A stretch of 64,000 nt of DNA from an uncultured Clostridia bacterium. Lineage in GTDB: Bacteria; Bacillota; Clostridia; Peptostreptococcales; Anaerovoracaceae. The translations under genes were made by a program, and so were the position numbers. Below the pieces are notes generated by a model. The model did not search any database. It was not told the origin of the DNA and was given only the letters and a program-made list of their open reading frames with translations. Positions 16,255 through 23,915 of the stretch are shown here, in pieces (positions within the stretch are counted from its first letter, which is position 1; the number at the start of each line of letters is the position of its first letter). The DNA is taken from contig CAKQQT010000006.1 in NCBI GenBank assembly GCA_934271235.1, positions 62,001 through 126,000 on the forward strand. Direction: 5' to 3'.

Positions 16255-16996
16255 ATGATGAAAAATAGGAACGTACGTGGAATAATCAGTATGGTACTTA
16301 TCGTGATGTTAGTATTGTCGACAACAGCAGTTGCTTTTGCGGCAACCCCAGACAATCAGAGGGAAAACAAAGGTTACATAAGTGAAGCTGAAATACAAAA
16401 GGAAATCAAAGCAAAACAGCAAGACGTTATGGACAGCGTGTATGAACAATTAAAAGAGCAAGGCAGACTGGATTTCTTAGAGGACTACAAAGAGATTTTA
16501 TTGCCAGAGATTGAATATAGCGTTAGGTATAAGTATTATGGGGATCAAGAGATTGCAACACAATCAGCGCATATTTTAAAATATAATTATCCGTACGGAG
16601 GGACTGTTGCAAACACTACAGTTTCCGGAAAAAATGCGCTATGCACATATTTGGATTTCGATGACTCATATTATTATATTCTAAAGAAGCAGTCGTCATA
16701 TTATGTGTCCTCTATGTGTAGAGGCAATTGTAGGTTCTCTGCCACACGTGGGAACGGCCTTTACTATATTGTTCACGCTTCAAACAATTACAAATGGGAC
16801 AACCTGTAAAAAAATAATAGATGCGGGAGGATACAGTAAAACCCTTACACTACGGGACCCGGTAACAAGGGACTACAGTTCTGTATTGCTTGGATGGGAT
16901 ACTTATCCATATGCGACGACATATGCTTTAGACATCGGGCAGCAAGTATATGTAAAAGAATTTCCTGAGCATAATCCGTTCGCAGCGGAAAAATAA
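16255..16996 (+). pseudogene. Secreted protein gene with an apparent +1 frameshift
   Basis: Frame 1 (16255-16809) encodes a signal peptide (about residues 1-30, ending AVAFA), a charged helical region (EAEIQKEIKAKQQDVMDSVY) and a Tyr-rich region, then an unconvincing tail after about base 16720. Frame 2, open from 16685 to 16996, continues with a coherent hydrophobic segment (VGTAFTILFTLQTI) and a soluble end (LLGWDTYPYATTYALDIGQQ). Joined, they give a protein of about 246 residues. No classical slippery site lies at the junction. It may be a true frameshift mutation, a sequencing error or a programmed event. No family is recognised. If the frame is intact in the cell this is a secreted product of the ECF regulon. 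Confidence 0.6.
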
Positions 16997-17014
16997 AAAC
17001 ACATACAAAGAGTC

Positions 17015-17041
17015 GGGACTGTCAAATATATTGACAGTCCC
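17015..17041. terminator. Perfect 11-bp hairpin after the secreted-protein genes
   Basis: GGGACTGTCAA and TTGACAGTCCC flank a five-base ATATA loop. There is no T-run after it, so it could be a weak terminator, an RNA-stability hairpin or an operator. Confidence 0.5.
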
Positions 17042-17121
17042 AGGTATAAGATGCAATATTGTATTTGAAAATAACTTAAGGTGGATGCTTCCGGCATACA
17101 TATAGAAGGAGTGCAGCAACA

Positions 17122-17640
17122 ATGGGTGCAAGACAAACGTTAAACAGGAAAGTACGAAGCGGCATGCGGATTACTGCAGCTTTGGCAGTCCTTCTGGCGC
17201 TGCTGATACAGGGAATCTTCTTTTACTGTCTGCTGGGTCAGTATGATACTTACGGAGAACCGGGATATACCTATCCTGTCAGCTACGAGGAATGGCTGCA
17301 GATGATCGAGCAGGCACAGGGAAGGGATGCGAATTGGTTCTTGGATCACGTCATAGGTATCGATCTGGCAGTGTCTCTGGCGATGGGGATCCTGTTTGTC
17401 GTGTTTGTACGCAGGGCAAAAGCGGAGCAGATATCGCTGCGCGGCGTCAAACAGACGGTGATCGGCGCGTGTCTTGTCTATGCGGCGGGGCTTCTTTTCA
17501 TTCGCCTGACGGCAGAACAATTCCGTTTATACATGAATTTTACCGCGGCGGAAGTGATCGCGTTGGCGCTGCTGATATTCTTTTTTCTCAATCGAACCGC
17601 GTGGAATGAACGAGAGGAGAAAAAATGGGGAGAGTTATGA
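17122..17640 (+). CDS. Membrane protein with about four transmembrane helices
   Basis: A 172-residue protein. Hydrophobic helices lie at about residues 17-40, 78-95, 115-130 and 140-155. A Tyr-rich extracellular loop (YGEPGYTYPVSYEEWL) lies between the first two and a cytoplasmic charged tail (NEREEKKW) at the end. No family is recognised. ATG 17122 has AGAAGGAG upstream. It overlaps the downstream lipoprotein gene by 16 bases, so the two are coupled. It may belong to the ECF-linked envelope gene group. Confidence 0.7.
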   Translation: MGARQTLNRKVRSGMRITAALAVLLALLIQGIFFYCLLGQYDTYGEPGYTYPVSYEEWLQMIEQAQGRDANWFLDHVIGIDLAVSLAMGILFVVFVRRAKAEQISLRGVKQTVIGACLVYAAGLLFIRLTAEQFRLYMNFTAAEVIALALLIFFFLNRTAWNEREEKKWGEL

Positions 17641-18065
17641 GGAAAAAACGCGGTGCACCGGCGCTGCTGCTTGGGGCTTTGCTGCTGTGCGTGCTTGTGG
17701 GCGGCTGTTCCGAAAAGACGGAGACGACGCTCGGAGACCTTTTGGGAGAGGGTATGAGCGAGGCTGACCGCATTTTGATCACGCGCATAGCGGGGATGGG
17801 AAGCCCGGAGATGACGTACCTTCAAGAGGCGGCAGACGTAGAGAAATGCAAGGACACGCTGCGTGAAGTGCAGTGCCGGGACAACGGCAAATATCAATAT
17901 GAGGAATATTCCGGCAGAACAGAGATCGACCTCGTGTTCTATCAGGAAAAGGACGGAACGCTTGTGAAGCTGGCGGAGTGCAGCTTCAGCGAGCAAGGAG
18001 AACTGTATTACCAAGGCCGCAAATATACGACGGACCAAAGTGCGGATCTGAGCGCATGGCTTTGA
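17625..18065 (+). CDS. Small lipoprotein of unknown function
   Basis: A 146-residue protein with a lipoprotein signal peptide ending LVGGC. The mature part of about 118 residues contains a short repeat-free domain with DIDLVFYQEKDGTLV-like strands (actual text RTEIDLVFYQEKDGTLVKLA) and two further cysteines. No family is recognised. ATG 17625 follows GAGGAG at 7 bases; ATG 17637 is an internal alternative. It overlaps the membrane-protein gene upstream, so the two probably work together at the cell surface. Confidence 0.7.
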   Translation: MGRVMRKKRGAPALLLGALLLCVLVGGCSEKTETTLGDLLGEGMSEADRILITRIAGMGSPEMTYLQEAADVEKCKDTLREVQCRDNGKYQYEEYSGRTEIDLVFYQEKDGTLVKLAECSFSEQGELYYQGRKYTTDQSADLSAWL

Positions 18066-18143
18066 TCTGCGCAAGGTCCGATGCACGATAAAAGATTGTG
18101 CAAAACGCACAAAGAACAGACGGATTCTTATACTCCCGGAGGC

Positions 18144-18171
18144 TTGTATCGGTGCCGAAACGGCATATAAT
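18144..18171 (+). promoter_or_regulatory. Promoter of the Hsp20 gene with a palindrome in the spacer
   Basis: A -35 like TTGTAT (18144-18149) and a -10 TATAAT (18166-18171) are 16 bases apart. The spacer holds the inverted repeat TGCCG-AAA-CGGCA at 18153-18165, ending against the -10, where a repressor could block polymerase. It matches neither CIRCE nor the CtsR direct repeat. Confidence 0.6.
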
Positions 18172-18219
18172 ATAGATATAAAGAAAAAGGAAGCGAAGAG
18201 CTTAAAGGGGGTTTTTAAG

Positions 18220-18657
18220 ATGTTACCGAGTATCTTTGGTGAAAATATGTTTGATGAATTCTTTGATGATTCTTTTGATCACAACTTTTTCGGCGGACGT
18301 AATCCTTTGTACGGAAAGCATGCAAAGAACCTGATGAAGACCGATATTCGCGAAAAAGATGAAAACTATGAGTTCGCAGTTGAACTGCCGGGCTTTGCAA
18401 AAGATGAGATCAATATTGACGTAAAGGACGGCTATCTGACCGTCAGTGCCGCAAAGGGTCTGGACAAGGATGAAGAGGACAAGAAAGGCCGTGTCCTTCG
18501 TCAGGAACGTTATGCGGGCGTATGCAGCCGCAGCTTTTACGTCGGAGATGTAGATCCGGAGGACGTGAAAGCAAAATATGAATCCGGCGTCCTGACCATC
18601 ACCTTGCCGAAAGCAGAACAAAAAAAGCTTTCTGCAGGCAGGATCGCCATCGAATAA
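18220..18657 (+). CDS. Small heat shock protein, Hsp20 family
   Basis: A 145-residue ATP-independent chaperone that holds unfolding proteins. The alpha-crystallin domain runs from about residue 40 to 135 and contains the family signatures YEFAVELPGFAKDEINIDVKDGYLTVSA, FYVGDVDPEDVKAKYESGVLTITLPK and a short AGRIAIE tail. The N-terminal arm is short and Phe/Asp-rich (FDEFFDDSFDHNFFGG). AAAGGGGG precedes the start. It is a single-gene unit with its own promoter and a strong terminator. Confidence 0.93.
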   Translation: MLPSIFGENMFDEFFDDSFDHNFFGGRNPLYGKHAKNLMKTDIREKDENYEFAVELPGFAKDEINIDVKDGYLTVSAAKGLDKDEEDKKGRVLRQERYAGVCSRSFYVGDVDPEDVKAKYESGVLTITLPKAEQKKLSAGRIAIE

Positions 18658-18684
18658 ACAACGAATAAAAGAAACAGGGATAAA

Positions 18685-18732
18685 ACGGGAGCAGCCGCTT
18701 TGCCGCGCGCAAAGCGGCTGCTCCCGTTTTTT
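18685..18732 (+). terminator. Strong rho-independent terminator after Hsp20
   Basis: An 18-bp perfect stem (ACGGGAGCAGCCGCTTTG with its complement) around a seven-base loop, followed by TTTTTT. Confidence 0.93.
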
Positions 18733-18853
18733 GGACAAACACTGCTTTCGGAATGAAAATATTGAAAACAGTAGCGCAGCACAACACTTTTTTGTATAAT
18801 AAAATTTAAGAGGAATGCCTTTGAAAAGAGCAGGAACACAAGGAGGAAAAAAG

Positions 18854-19402
18854 ATGTACTGGACAAAGCGTTACGAAAAAGAGATCTCGGTCGCAGAATA
18901 TTTCGAGAATTATGTGAACATCGCGGAATTTTTGGAGTACTGCAAAGCCTGTCCGCGGTATGACCATATGTGGTCTTGTCCGCCTTACGATTTTTCGCAG
19001 GAAGATTACTGGAAACGCTACGACGACCTTTATATCCTCGCTTATCAGATATTCTTTGAGGACGGCACGACCGAAGCAGAGAGTCTGCGGATCATGGAAG
19101 AGGTCAAGGCGAGGATGAGCGAGGAACTGTTCGCGATGGAAGCGGAGCATCCGGGCTCGATCTCGCTGTCCGCGGGAAGCTGCAGCATCTGCGGTAAGGA
19201 AAACTGTACGCGCCCGCAAGGAAAGCCGTGCAGATACCCGGATAAGATGCGCTGTTCGATCGAATCCATCGGCGGAAACGTCGGCAAGACGGTGCATGAT
19301 CTTCTGGAGATCCCGCTCGAATGGATCGAGGAAGGCAAGGTACCGAGTTACTTTGTGCTGGTCGGCGGCCTGCTCAGATCCGCGCAGGGAATTGCGGGAT
19401 GA
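18854..19402 (+). CDS. DUF2284 family predicted metal-binding protein
   Basis: A 182-residue protein with the DUF2284 cysteine pattern: CKACPRYDHMWSCPPYDF near residues 30-47, then SAGSCSICGKENCTRP and KPCRYPDKMRCSIESIG near 110-140. The clustered cysteines suggest metal or iron-sulfur binding. The function of the family is not known. ATG 18854 follows AGGAGG closely; an in-frame ATG 39 bases upstream has no site. It stands alone before the alanine racemase promoter. Confidence 0.82.
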   Translation: MYWTKRYEKEISVAEYFENYVNIAEFLEYCKACPRYDHMWSCPPYDFSQEDYWKRYDDLYILAYQIFFEDGTTEAESLRIMEEVKARMSEELFAMEAEHPGSISLSAGSCSICGKENCTRPQGKPCRYPDKMRCSIESIGGNVGKTVHDLLEIPLEWIEEGKVPSYFVLVGGLLRSAQGIAG

Positions 19403-19417
19403 ATTGCAAGAAAGCTC

Positions 19418-19446
19418 TTGAATTTGCGGCGCAAGAAGCATATAAT
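19418..19446 (+). promoter_or_regulatory. Promoter of alr
   Basis: TTGAAT (19418-19423) and TATAAT (19441-19446) with a 17-base spacer. The predicted transcript starts about 45 bases before the alr start codon. Confidence 0.75.
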
Positions 19447-19496
19447 GCTCTTGTATACAAAATTGATTTATTGAGACAAAGGAGATGTATGGTATC

Positions 19497-20633
19497 ATGT
19501 ACAAGGAAGCATTAAGACCCGTTTGGGCTGAGATCAATTTAACCAACTTAGATTACAACATTAAACAGATTAAAGATAAAATCGGCGACAGACAGATGAT
19601 CGGCGTGATCAAGGCAGACGCTTACGGTCACGGCTCGGTGAAAGTTGCGGAAGTACTGCGCGCGAACGGCTGCAAGACCTTTGCGATCGCGACCCTGCAG
19701 GAAGCCATTACGCTGCGTGAAGCAGGCGCAAAAGAAGAGATCATCATGCTCGGCCTGACACCGGATATGTATGCGGATACCATCGTGGATTATGATATCA
19801 CACCGGTTGTCTGCTGCTCCGAGAATGCAGCGGCTTTCGCAGCTGCCGCAAAAGCAAAGGGCAAGACGGTACACGCACTGATCGCGGTAGATACCGGTAT
19901 GGGCCGGATCGGCTATTTAGCGGATGATCTGGACTACGCGGTCGAAGATGTGAAAAAGATCGCCGCACTGGAAAACTTCAAGATCAAAGGGATGTTTTCT
20001 CATATGTCCACCGCCGACGCGTTCGACAAGACTTATTCGCATCAGCAGGAAGCAAAATACAATAAATTCTATGAAACACTGACTGCCGCAGGGATCGAGA
20101 TCCCGTTCCGTACGCTGGCCAACAGCGCTTCGGTCATGGAGCTGCCGTCGGTATACTTCGACGCCTGCCGTCCGGGCATCATCCTTTACGGATGCTATCC
20201 TTCCGACGAAGTGGATGTCAAAGAGCTTTCCATCAAGCCGGTGATGTCCGTCAAAGCGAACATTGTACATCTCAAGGATGTTCCGGTTGGCTTCTCGGTT
20301 GGTTACGGCCGCAGATTCATCTCGGAAAGACCAAGCAAGATCGCGACGATCGCACTCGGCTACGCAGACGGTTATCCTCGTCCGTATTCCCCGAACGCGA
20401 AAGTCATTGTGAACGGCGTGATCGCGCCGATCGCCGGCAATATCTGCATGGATCAGTGCATGATCGATGTGACCGATGTTCCGGATGTCAAGGTTGGTGA
20501 TGAAGTGATCATCATGGGCAGTGACGGCAAGAACACCATTTTGGCGGATGATATCGCCAAGGCGACCGGCACCATCAACTATGAGATCACCTGTGCTTTC
20601 GGACAGCGTTTGCCGAAAGTTTATGTAAAATAA
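19497..20633 (+). CDS. alr: Alanine racemase
   Basis: A 378-residue PLP enzyme interconverting L- and D-alanine for peptidoglycan. The PLP lysine is in VIKADAYGHGS near residue 40. The second half holds SVGYGRRF, the metabolite-binding TIALGYADGYPR and the tyrosine-region GNICMDQCMIDVTD. AAAGGAG lies 12 bases before ATG 19497 and abuts an in-frame ATG at 19485, so 19497 is preferred. A promoter precedes the gene and a terminator follows, so it is monocistronic. The D-Ala-D-Ala ligase that uses the product is encoded at 37.7 kb. Confidence 0.95.
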   Translation: MYKEALRPVWAEINLTNLDYNIKQIKDKIGDRQMIGVIKADAYGHGSVKVAEVLRANGCKTFAIATLQEAITLREAGAKEEIIMLGLTPDMYADTIVDYDITPVVCCSENAAAFAAAAKAKGKTVHALIAVDTGMGRIGYLADDLDYAVEDVKKIAALENFKIKGMFSHMSTADAFDKTYSHQQEAKYNKFYETLTAAGIEIPFRTLANSASVMELPSVYFDACRPGIILYGCYPSDEVDVKELSIKPVMSVKANIVHLKDVPVGFSVGYGRRFISERPSKIATIALGYADGYPRPYSPNAKVIVNGVIAPIAGNICMDQCMIDVTDVPDVKVGDEVIIMGSDGKNTILADDIAKATGTINYEITCAFGQRLPKVYVK

Positions 20634-20645
20634 CAAGGATTGCAG

Positions 20646-20671
20646 AAGCCGGGCTTTTTGCCCGGCTTTTT
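20646..20671 (+). terminator. Rho-independent terminator after alr
   Basis: AAGCCGGGC and GCCCGGCTT around a TTTTT loop, followed by further T residues. Confidence 0.92.
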
Positions 20672-20722
20672 CAGATCGGCATGACGAGGGCACGGCACGC
20701 GGCATGGAATGGAGACGGTACG

Positions 20723-21430
20723 ATGGAACTGAAAAAACAAAAGATCTTATCGCTGAAAGACAGCTTTATCCGCAGGCTGGAGCAGGATATCCTCTCCGGC
20801 AGACTTTCGGTGGGGCAGAAGCTGCCGCCGGAGCGGGAACTGGCCGACCGGTTCGGTGTCAGCAAGGCGGTCATTCACGCGGGGATCCTGGAGATGGAGG
20901 AAAAAGGCTTCCTCTCGGTCCGGCCGCGCGTCGGAACCTTTGTTTCGGATTTTCGCATGGACGGCGGCAAGGAAACGCTTCTTTCGCTGATGAACCACGA
21001 CGGCGGCAGTCTGTGCGCCGAAGAGGTCAAGTCCTTCAATGAATTTCACTGCGCGTTGGACAATATGGTGATCCTGCTTTCCGAGAACCGGCTGAACGAG
21101 GAAAACTACGAAGAACTGGATCGCGCGGTGGAGGGCATCGGGCATGCCGGCAGCCCGGCGGAGGCAGCAGACTACAACTTTCGGTTCCATCACACGCTTG
21201 CGTTGGTCAGCGGCAATACGCTCGCCCCACTGTTTTACACAGCGTTCAAGAGCACCTTTGCATCGCTTTGGGAGCGTTACGCCCGCAAATACGGCATTCC
21301 CGCGCTTTATCACAATTCTCGCGTGCTGCTGGACTACATCCACGCAGGACGCGCGCAGGAGGCCATTTCGTGGAACGATCTCTACACGGACAATACGACG
21401 TTCGGGCAGCAGAAGATCCTGGAGGAATGA
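20723..21430 (+). CDS. GntR family transcriptional regulator, FadR/FCD type
   Basis: A 235-residue regulator. Residues about 10-75 are the GntR winged helix (LPPERELADRFGVSKAVIHAGILEMEEKGFLSVRPRVGTFV) and the rest is a helical FCD effector domain, with FNEFHCALD near 98 and FRFHHTLALVSGN near 155. ATG 20723 follows TGGAGACGG; an earlier in-frame ATG at 20681 abuts the alr terminator. It lies 139 bases before a sodium-dependent transporter gene on the same strand, which it may regulate, by inference from position. Confidence 0.85.
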   Translation: MELKKQKILSLKDSFIRRLEQDILSGRLSVGQKLPPERELADRFGVSKAVIHAGILEMEEKGFLSVRPRVGTFVSDFRMDGGKETLLSLMNHDGGSLCAEEVKSFNEFHCALDNMVILLSENRLNEENYEELDRAVEGIGHAGSPAEAADYNFRFHHTLALVSGNTLAPLFYTAFKSTFASLWERYARKYGIPALYHNSRVLLDYIHAGRAQEAISWNDLYTDNTTFGQQKILEE

Positions 21431-21466
21431 TCTTGAGAACCGCTGCGAGCAAAAGAGAAATTTTTG

Positions 21467-21495
21467 TTGAATTTTGTTAAGAAATAGACTATGCT
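21467..21495 (+). promoter_or_regulatory. Promoter of the Na+ symporter gene
   Basis: TTGAAT (21467-21472) and TATGCT (21490-21495) with a 17-base spacer, about 75 bases before the start codon. Confidence 0.6.
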
Positions 21496-21569
21496 AGTAA
21501 AGACTGCGTGACTTACCGGGGGATCGGCATGCTAAGAGCAGGACAAAAGCAAAGAAAGAGGAATTTATT

Positions 21570-22949
21570 ATGGAAAGAGACCGATTCAGAACCAGAACCG
21601 GCTTTATTATCGCATGTATCGGCTCCGCCGTGGGGATGGGCAACATCTGGCGTTTTCCGATCATGGTGTCAAAATACGGCGGCATGACCTTTTTGGTCGT
21701 CTACCTTTTATTCGTGATCCTGATCGCATCCTCCGGCATGATCGAGGAATTCGCGCTCGGACGCTGGGCTGAAGCCGGCCCGGTCGGCGCATTCGGTAAA
21801 TGTACGGAAACAAGATTCGGCAGGCGTTCCGTCGGCAGCGCGATCGGTGCGCTTCCGGTCATCGGCGCGATGGGACTTGCCATCGGCTATACGGTGGTCA
21901 TGGGCTGGATCTTTAAATATTGCTTTATGGGGATCTCCGGACAGCTTTTTGCGATGGGTACCGATATGGGTGTGATCGGCGGCACCTTTGACGCGGCGGC
22001 GCCGGGTTCGGAGTCGCTGGGCGCTGCGGTGCGCATGATGCTGGATGGCGGCATCTTTACGGTCGGCAACAGTACGTGGCAGATCATCGGACTGGCGGCG
22101 GCGCTGATCATCATGGCGATGGGAGTCAGCGGCGGCATCGAAAAAGCAAACAAGATCATGATGCCGGTCCTGTTCGGCCTGTTCTTGCTTTTAGGTATCT
22201 ACATTGCCTTTTTGCCGGGTTCGGGAGAAGGCTATCGTTATATCTTCACGCTGGATCCGAAAGGTCTGGCTGACCCGGAAGTCTGGATCTTCGCGTTCGG
22301 ACAGGCCTTTTTCTCGCTCTCGGTAGCGGGTAACGGCTCGGTCATCTACGGGTCCTATCTGGATAAAAGGGAAGATCTGCCGGGCGCAGCGCGCAACGTG
22401 GCGGTCTTTGATACGCTGGCGGCAATGCTGGCTGCGTTGGTCATCCTGCCGGCTATGGCGGCGGGCGGCGTGACGCCGGATACCGCGGGACCGGGGCTGA
22501 TGTTCGTGTACTTGGTCAATGTGCTTAACGGCATGGCAGGCGGACGGATCGTCGGCATGATCTTCTTTATCTGTGTACTGTTCGCGGGCGCGACCTCGAT
22601 CGTCAATCTTTACGAAGTTCCGGTGGCGTTCCTTCAGGAAAAGGCCGGACTGCGCAGGATCCCGGCGGTCGCGGTGATCGGGTTGATCGGAGCGGTCGTT
22701 TCCGTGCTGATCCAGCCGTGGACTTCGCAGTGGATGGACGTGGTTTCGATCTACATCTGCCCGCTCGGAGCTTTGCTTGCAGGCATCATGTTCTTCTGGA
22801 TCCTGCCGAAGAAGACGGCCGTCGAAGCCGTCAACGAGGGCAGCAAGAAACAGATCGGGACATGGTTCCATCCGCTCGGCAAGTATCTCTATTGTCTGTG
22901 CGCGCTGGCAGCGCTGATCGCGGGCGCCATGCTCGGCGGCATCGGCTGA
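21570..22949 (+). CDS. Sodium-dependent transporter, SNF/NSS family
   Basis: A 459-residue membrane protein of the neurotransmitter:sodium symporter family (LeuT-like), which imports amino acids or related amines with sodium. The first helix carries the diagnostic GFIIACIGSAVGMGNIWRFP, where the substrate and sodium sites lie. Further family features are KYGGMTFLVVYLLFV in helix 2 and FAFGQAFFSLSVAGNGSVIYGSY in helix 6-7. About eleven helices are visible, as is usual for bacterial members. ATG 21570 follows AAAGAGG. The substrate cannot be told. A GntR regulator gene sits just upstream. Confidence 0.93.
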   Translation: MERDRFRTRTGFIIACIGSAVGMGNIWRFPIMVSKYGGMTFLVVYLLFVILIASSGMIEEFALGRWAEAGPVGAFGKCTETRFGRRSVGSAIGALPVIGAMGLAIGYTVVMGWIFKYCFMGISGQLFAMGTDMGVIGGTFDAAAPGSESLGAAVRMMLDGGIFTVGNSTWQIIGLAAALIIMAMGVSGGIEKANKIMMPVLFGLFLLLGIYIAFLPGSGEGYRYIFTLDPKGLADPEVWIFAFGQAFFSLSVAGNGSVIYGSYLDKREDLPGAARNVAVFDTLAAMLAALVILPAMAAGGVTPDTAGPGLMFVYLVNVLNGMAGGRIVGMIFFICVLFAGATSIVNLYEVPVAFLQEKAGLRRIPAVAVIGLIGAVVSVLIQPWTSQWMDVVSIYICPLGALLAGIMFFWILPKKTAVEAVNEGSKKQIGTWFHPLGKYLYCLCALAALIAGAMLGGIG

Positions 22950-23103
22950 CAGACCGAACGGCGATTGGCGGCGAGATGACGGCCGTGTGACGCGGTGAGA
23001 CTGCGCGACTGCAGGGCTGCGAGATTGCAAGGCCGCGAGATTGTAAGACTGCAAGGCCGGACGAAAATGCTTTTGTATGTATAAACCTGCTATCTTTTTA
23101 GGA

Positions 23104-23321
23104 TTTTGCCGTAAAAAAAGCATGGATCCAAGAAAGGATCCGGAAACTCCTAGGGCAGCGAATCGAAAATTGTTAAGGGCAACAAATGGTGCGTAAAATT
23201 TATATGTCATAAAGACAAAAAATAAAGCCTGAATAAGGATCGGATTCCTTATCCAGGCTTTTTGAAGCGAAAATGAAGCAATCGGGCAAACAAACCATGC
23301 TTTTTTTCGGCAAAAAGCATG
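23104..23321. repeat. Long inverted repeat enclosing a terminator
   Basis: The arm TTTTGCCGTAAAAAAAGCAT (from 23104) pairs with CCATGCTTTTTTTCGGCAAA (from 23295) with one unpaired base over about 21 positions, about 170 bases apart. The right arm is also a local hairpin, CATGCTTTTT and AAAAAGCATG at 23296-23321. It differs in sequence from the 10.3/58.8 kb elements but has a similar size and layout. Confidence 0.55.
23225..23263. terminator. Bidirectional terminator between the convergent symporter and NrdD-like genes
   Basis: AAAGCCTG-ATAAGGA pairs with TCCTTAT-CAGGCTTT, with A-rich sequence on the left and TTTTT on the right, so it can end transcripts from both sides. Confidence 0.85.
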
Positions 23322-23414
23322 ATTTGGATCTAGTTCTATGCAGAAACCAAATTTTTCCACAGCTGATCATAGCAGATGCCGTGATCGATTTGCCGCAAAA
23401 GAAGTAAACTGCCG

Positions 23415-23711
23415 CTATAACTGTTCCAACCCGCAGCCGCAGGCAGACGGGTCGTCCAGCGAATGTTTTACCCGATCCGCTTCTTCGGCGGCTTTCGCAC
23501 TGTTCCAGTGATCCATCGTGCCGACCAGATAGCCGGTAATGCGGCGGATCCGCTCAAACGGAACCTGTTCAAATTCATAGTTCAGATCGGCATAATCGCC
23601 GTCGAGATGGATATCCAGCGTTTTCAGCTTGCGATGATGTTTCCTTTCCAGATAATCGACATAAGCCAGCGCCTCTTTTCTTGGCGCGTCCCCTGTGATC
23701 GTTACACTCAT
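23415..23711 (-). CDS. Small protein related to anaerobic ribonucleotide reductase C-terminal region
   Basis: A 98-residue protein. Its middle, RIRRITGYLVGTMDHWNSAKAAEEADRVKH, contains the R-[IV]-T/S-G-Y-L...WN..K..E pattern found near the C-terminus of class III ribonucleotide reductase (NrdD). Short free-standing relatives are often annotated after that enzyme. The N-terminal half (SVTITGDAPRKEALAYVDYL) is a separate small domain, and it ends ACGCGLEQL with two cysteines. It is too short to be a reductase, lacking the glycyl radical motif. GGAGGGAGT precedes the start. The function is unknown. Confidence 0.6.
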   Translation of the reverse strand: MSVTITGDAPRKEALAYVDYLERKHHRKLKTLDIHLDGDYADLNYEFEQVPFERIRRITGYLVGTMDHWNSAKAAEEADRVKHSLDDPSACGCGLEQL

Positions 23712-23835
23712 ATGACTCCCTCCTTAAAAGACATGTAACCATATCTTGTTGTTCTTTCTTGATTTTCTATTATTATACCACCAGATACAGAAAAAAGAAA
23801 CAGGTGCGGCAAAAAACGCGGCGCATTTTTTTACG

Positions 23836-23864
23836 TTGACAGAAAGACGGGTTTTTCCTATAAT
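23836..23864 (+). promoter_or_regulatory. Consensus sigma-A promoter of the secreted-protein gene
   Basis: TTGACA (23836-23841), a 17-base spacer and TATAAT (23859-23864), a perfect vegetative promoter about 50 bases before the start codon, so strong expression is expected. Confidence 0.9.
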
Positions 23865-23915
23865 GAAAGCAGAACGCAAAGGGGTAAGCGGACAGACGGA
23901 AAGAAAGGAAAAAAG

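Larger units (their letters stand above)
22950..23414. other. Intergenic stretch with degenerate repeats, a long inverted repeat and a terminator
   Basis: This 465-base gap has three parts. Bases about 22990-23062 are a G/C-rich run of imperfect short repeats built on GCGAGATTGCAAGGCC and GACTGC. An inverted repeat follows (arms 23104-23125 and 23295-23315), enclosing a terminator hairpin at 23225-23263. The right arm also folds on itself. No coding sequence is seen. Confidence 0.6.

Noticed and set aside
18066..18219. CIRCE or CtsR operator before hsp20
   Set aside because: No TTAGCACTC-N9-GAGTGCTAA and no GGTCAAA direct repeat is present; a different palindrome is.
22985..23065. Possible CRISPR remnant from short GC-rich repeats
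   Set aside because: The units are of variable length and sequence, with no constant repeat or spacers, and no cas genes are near.
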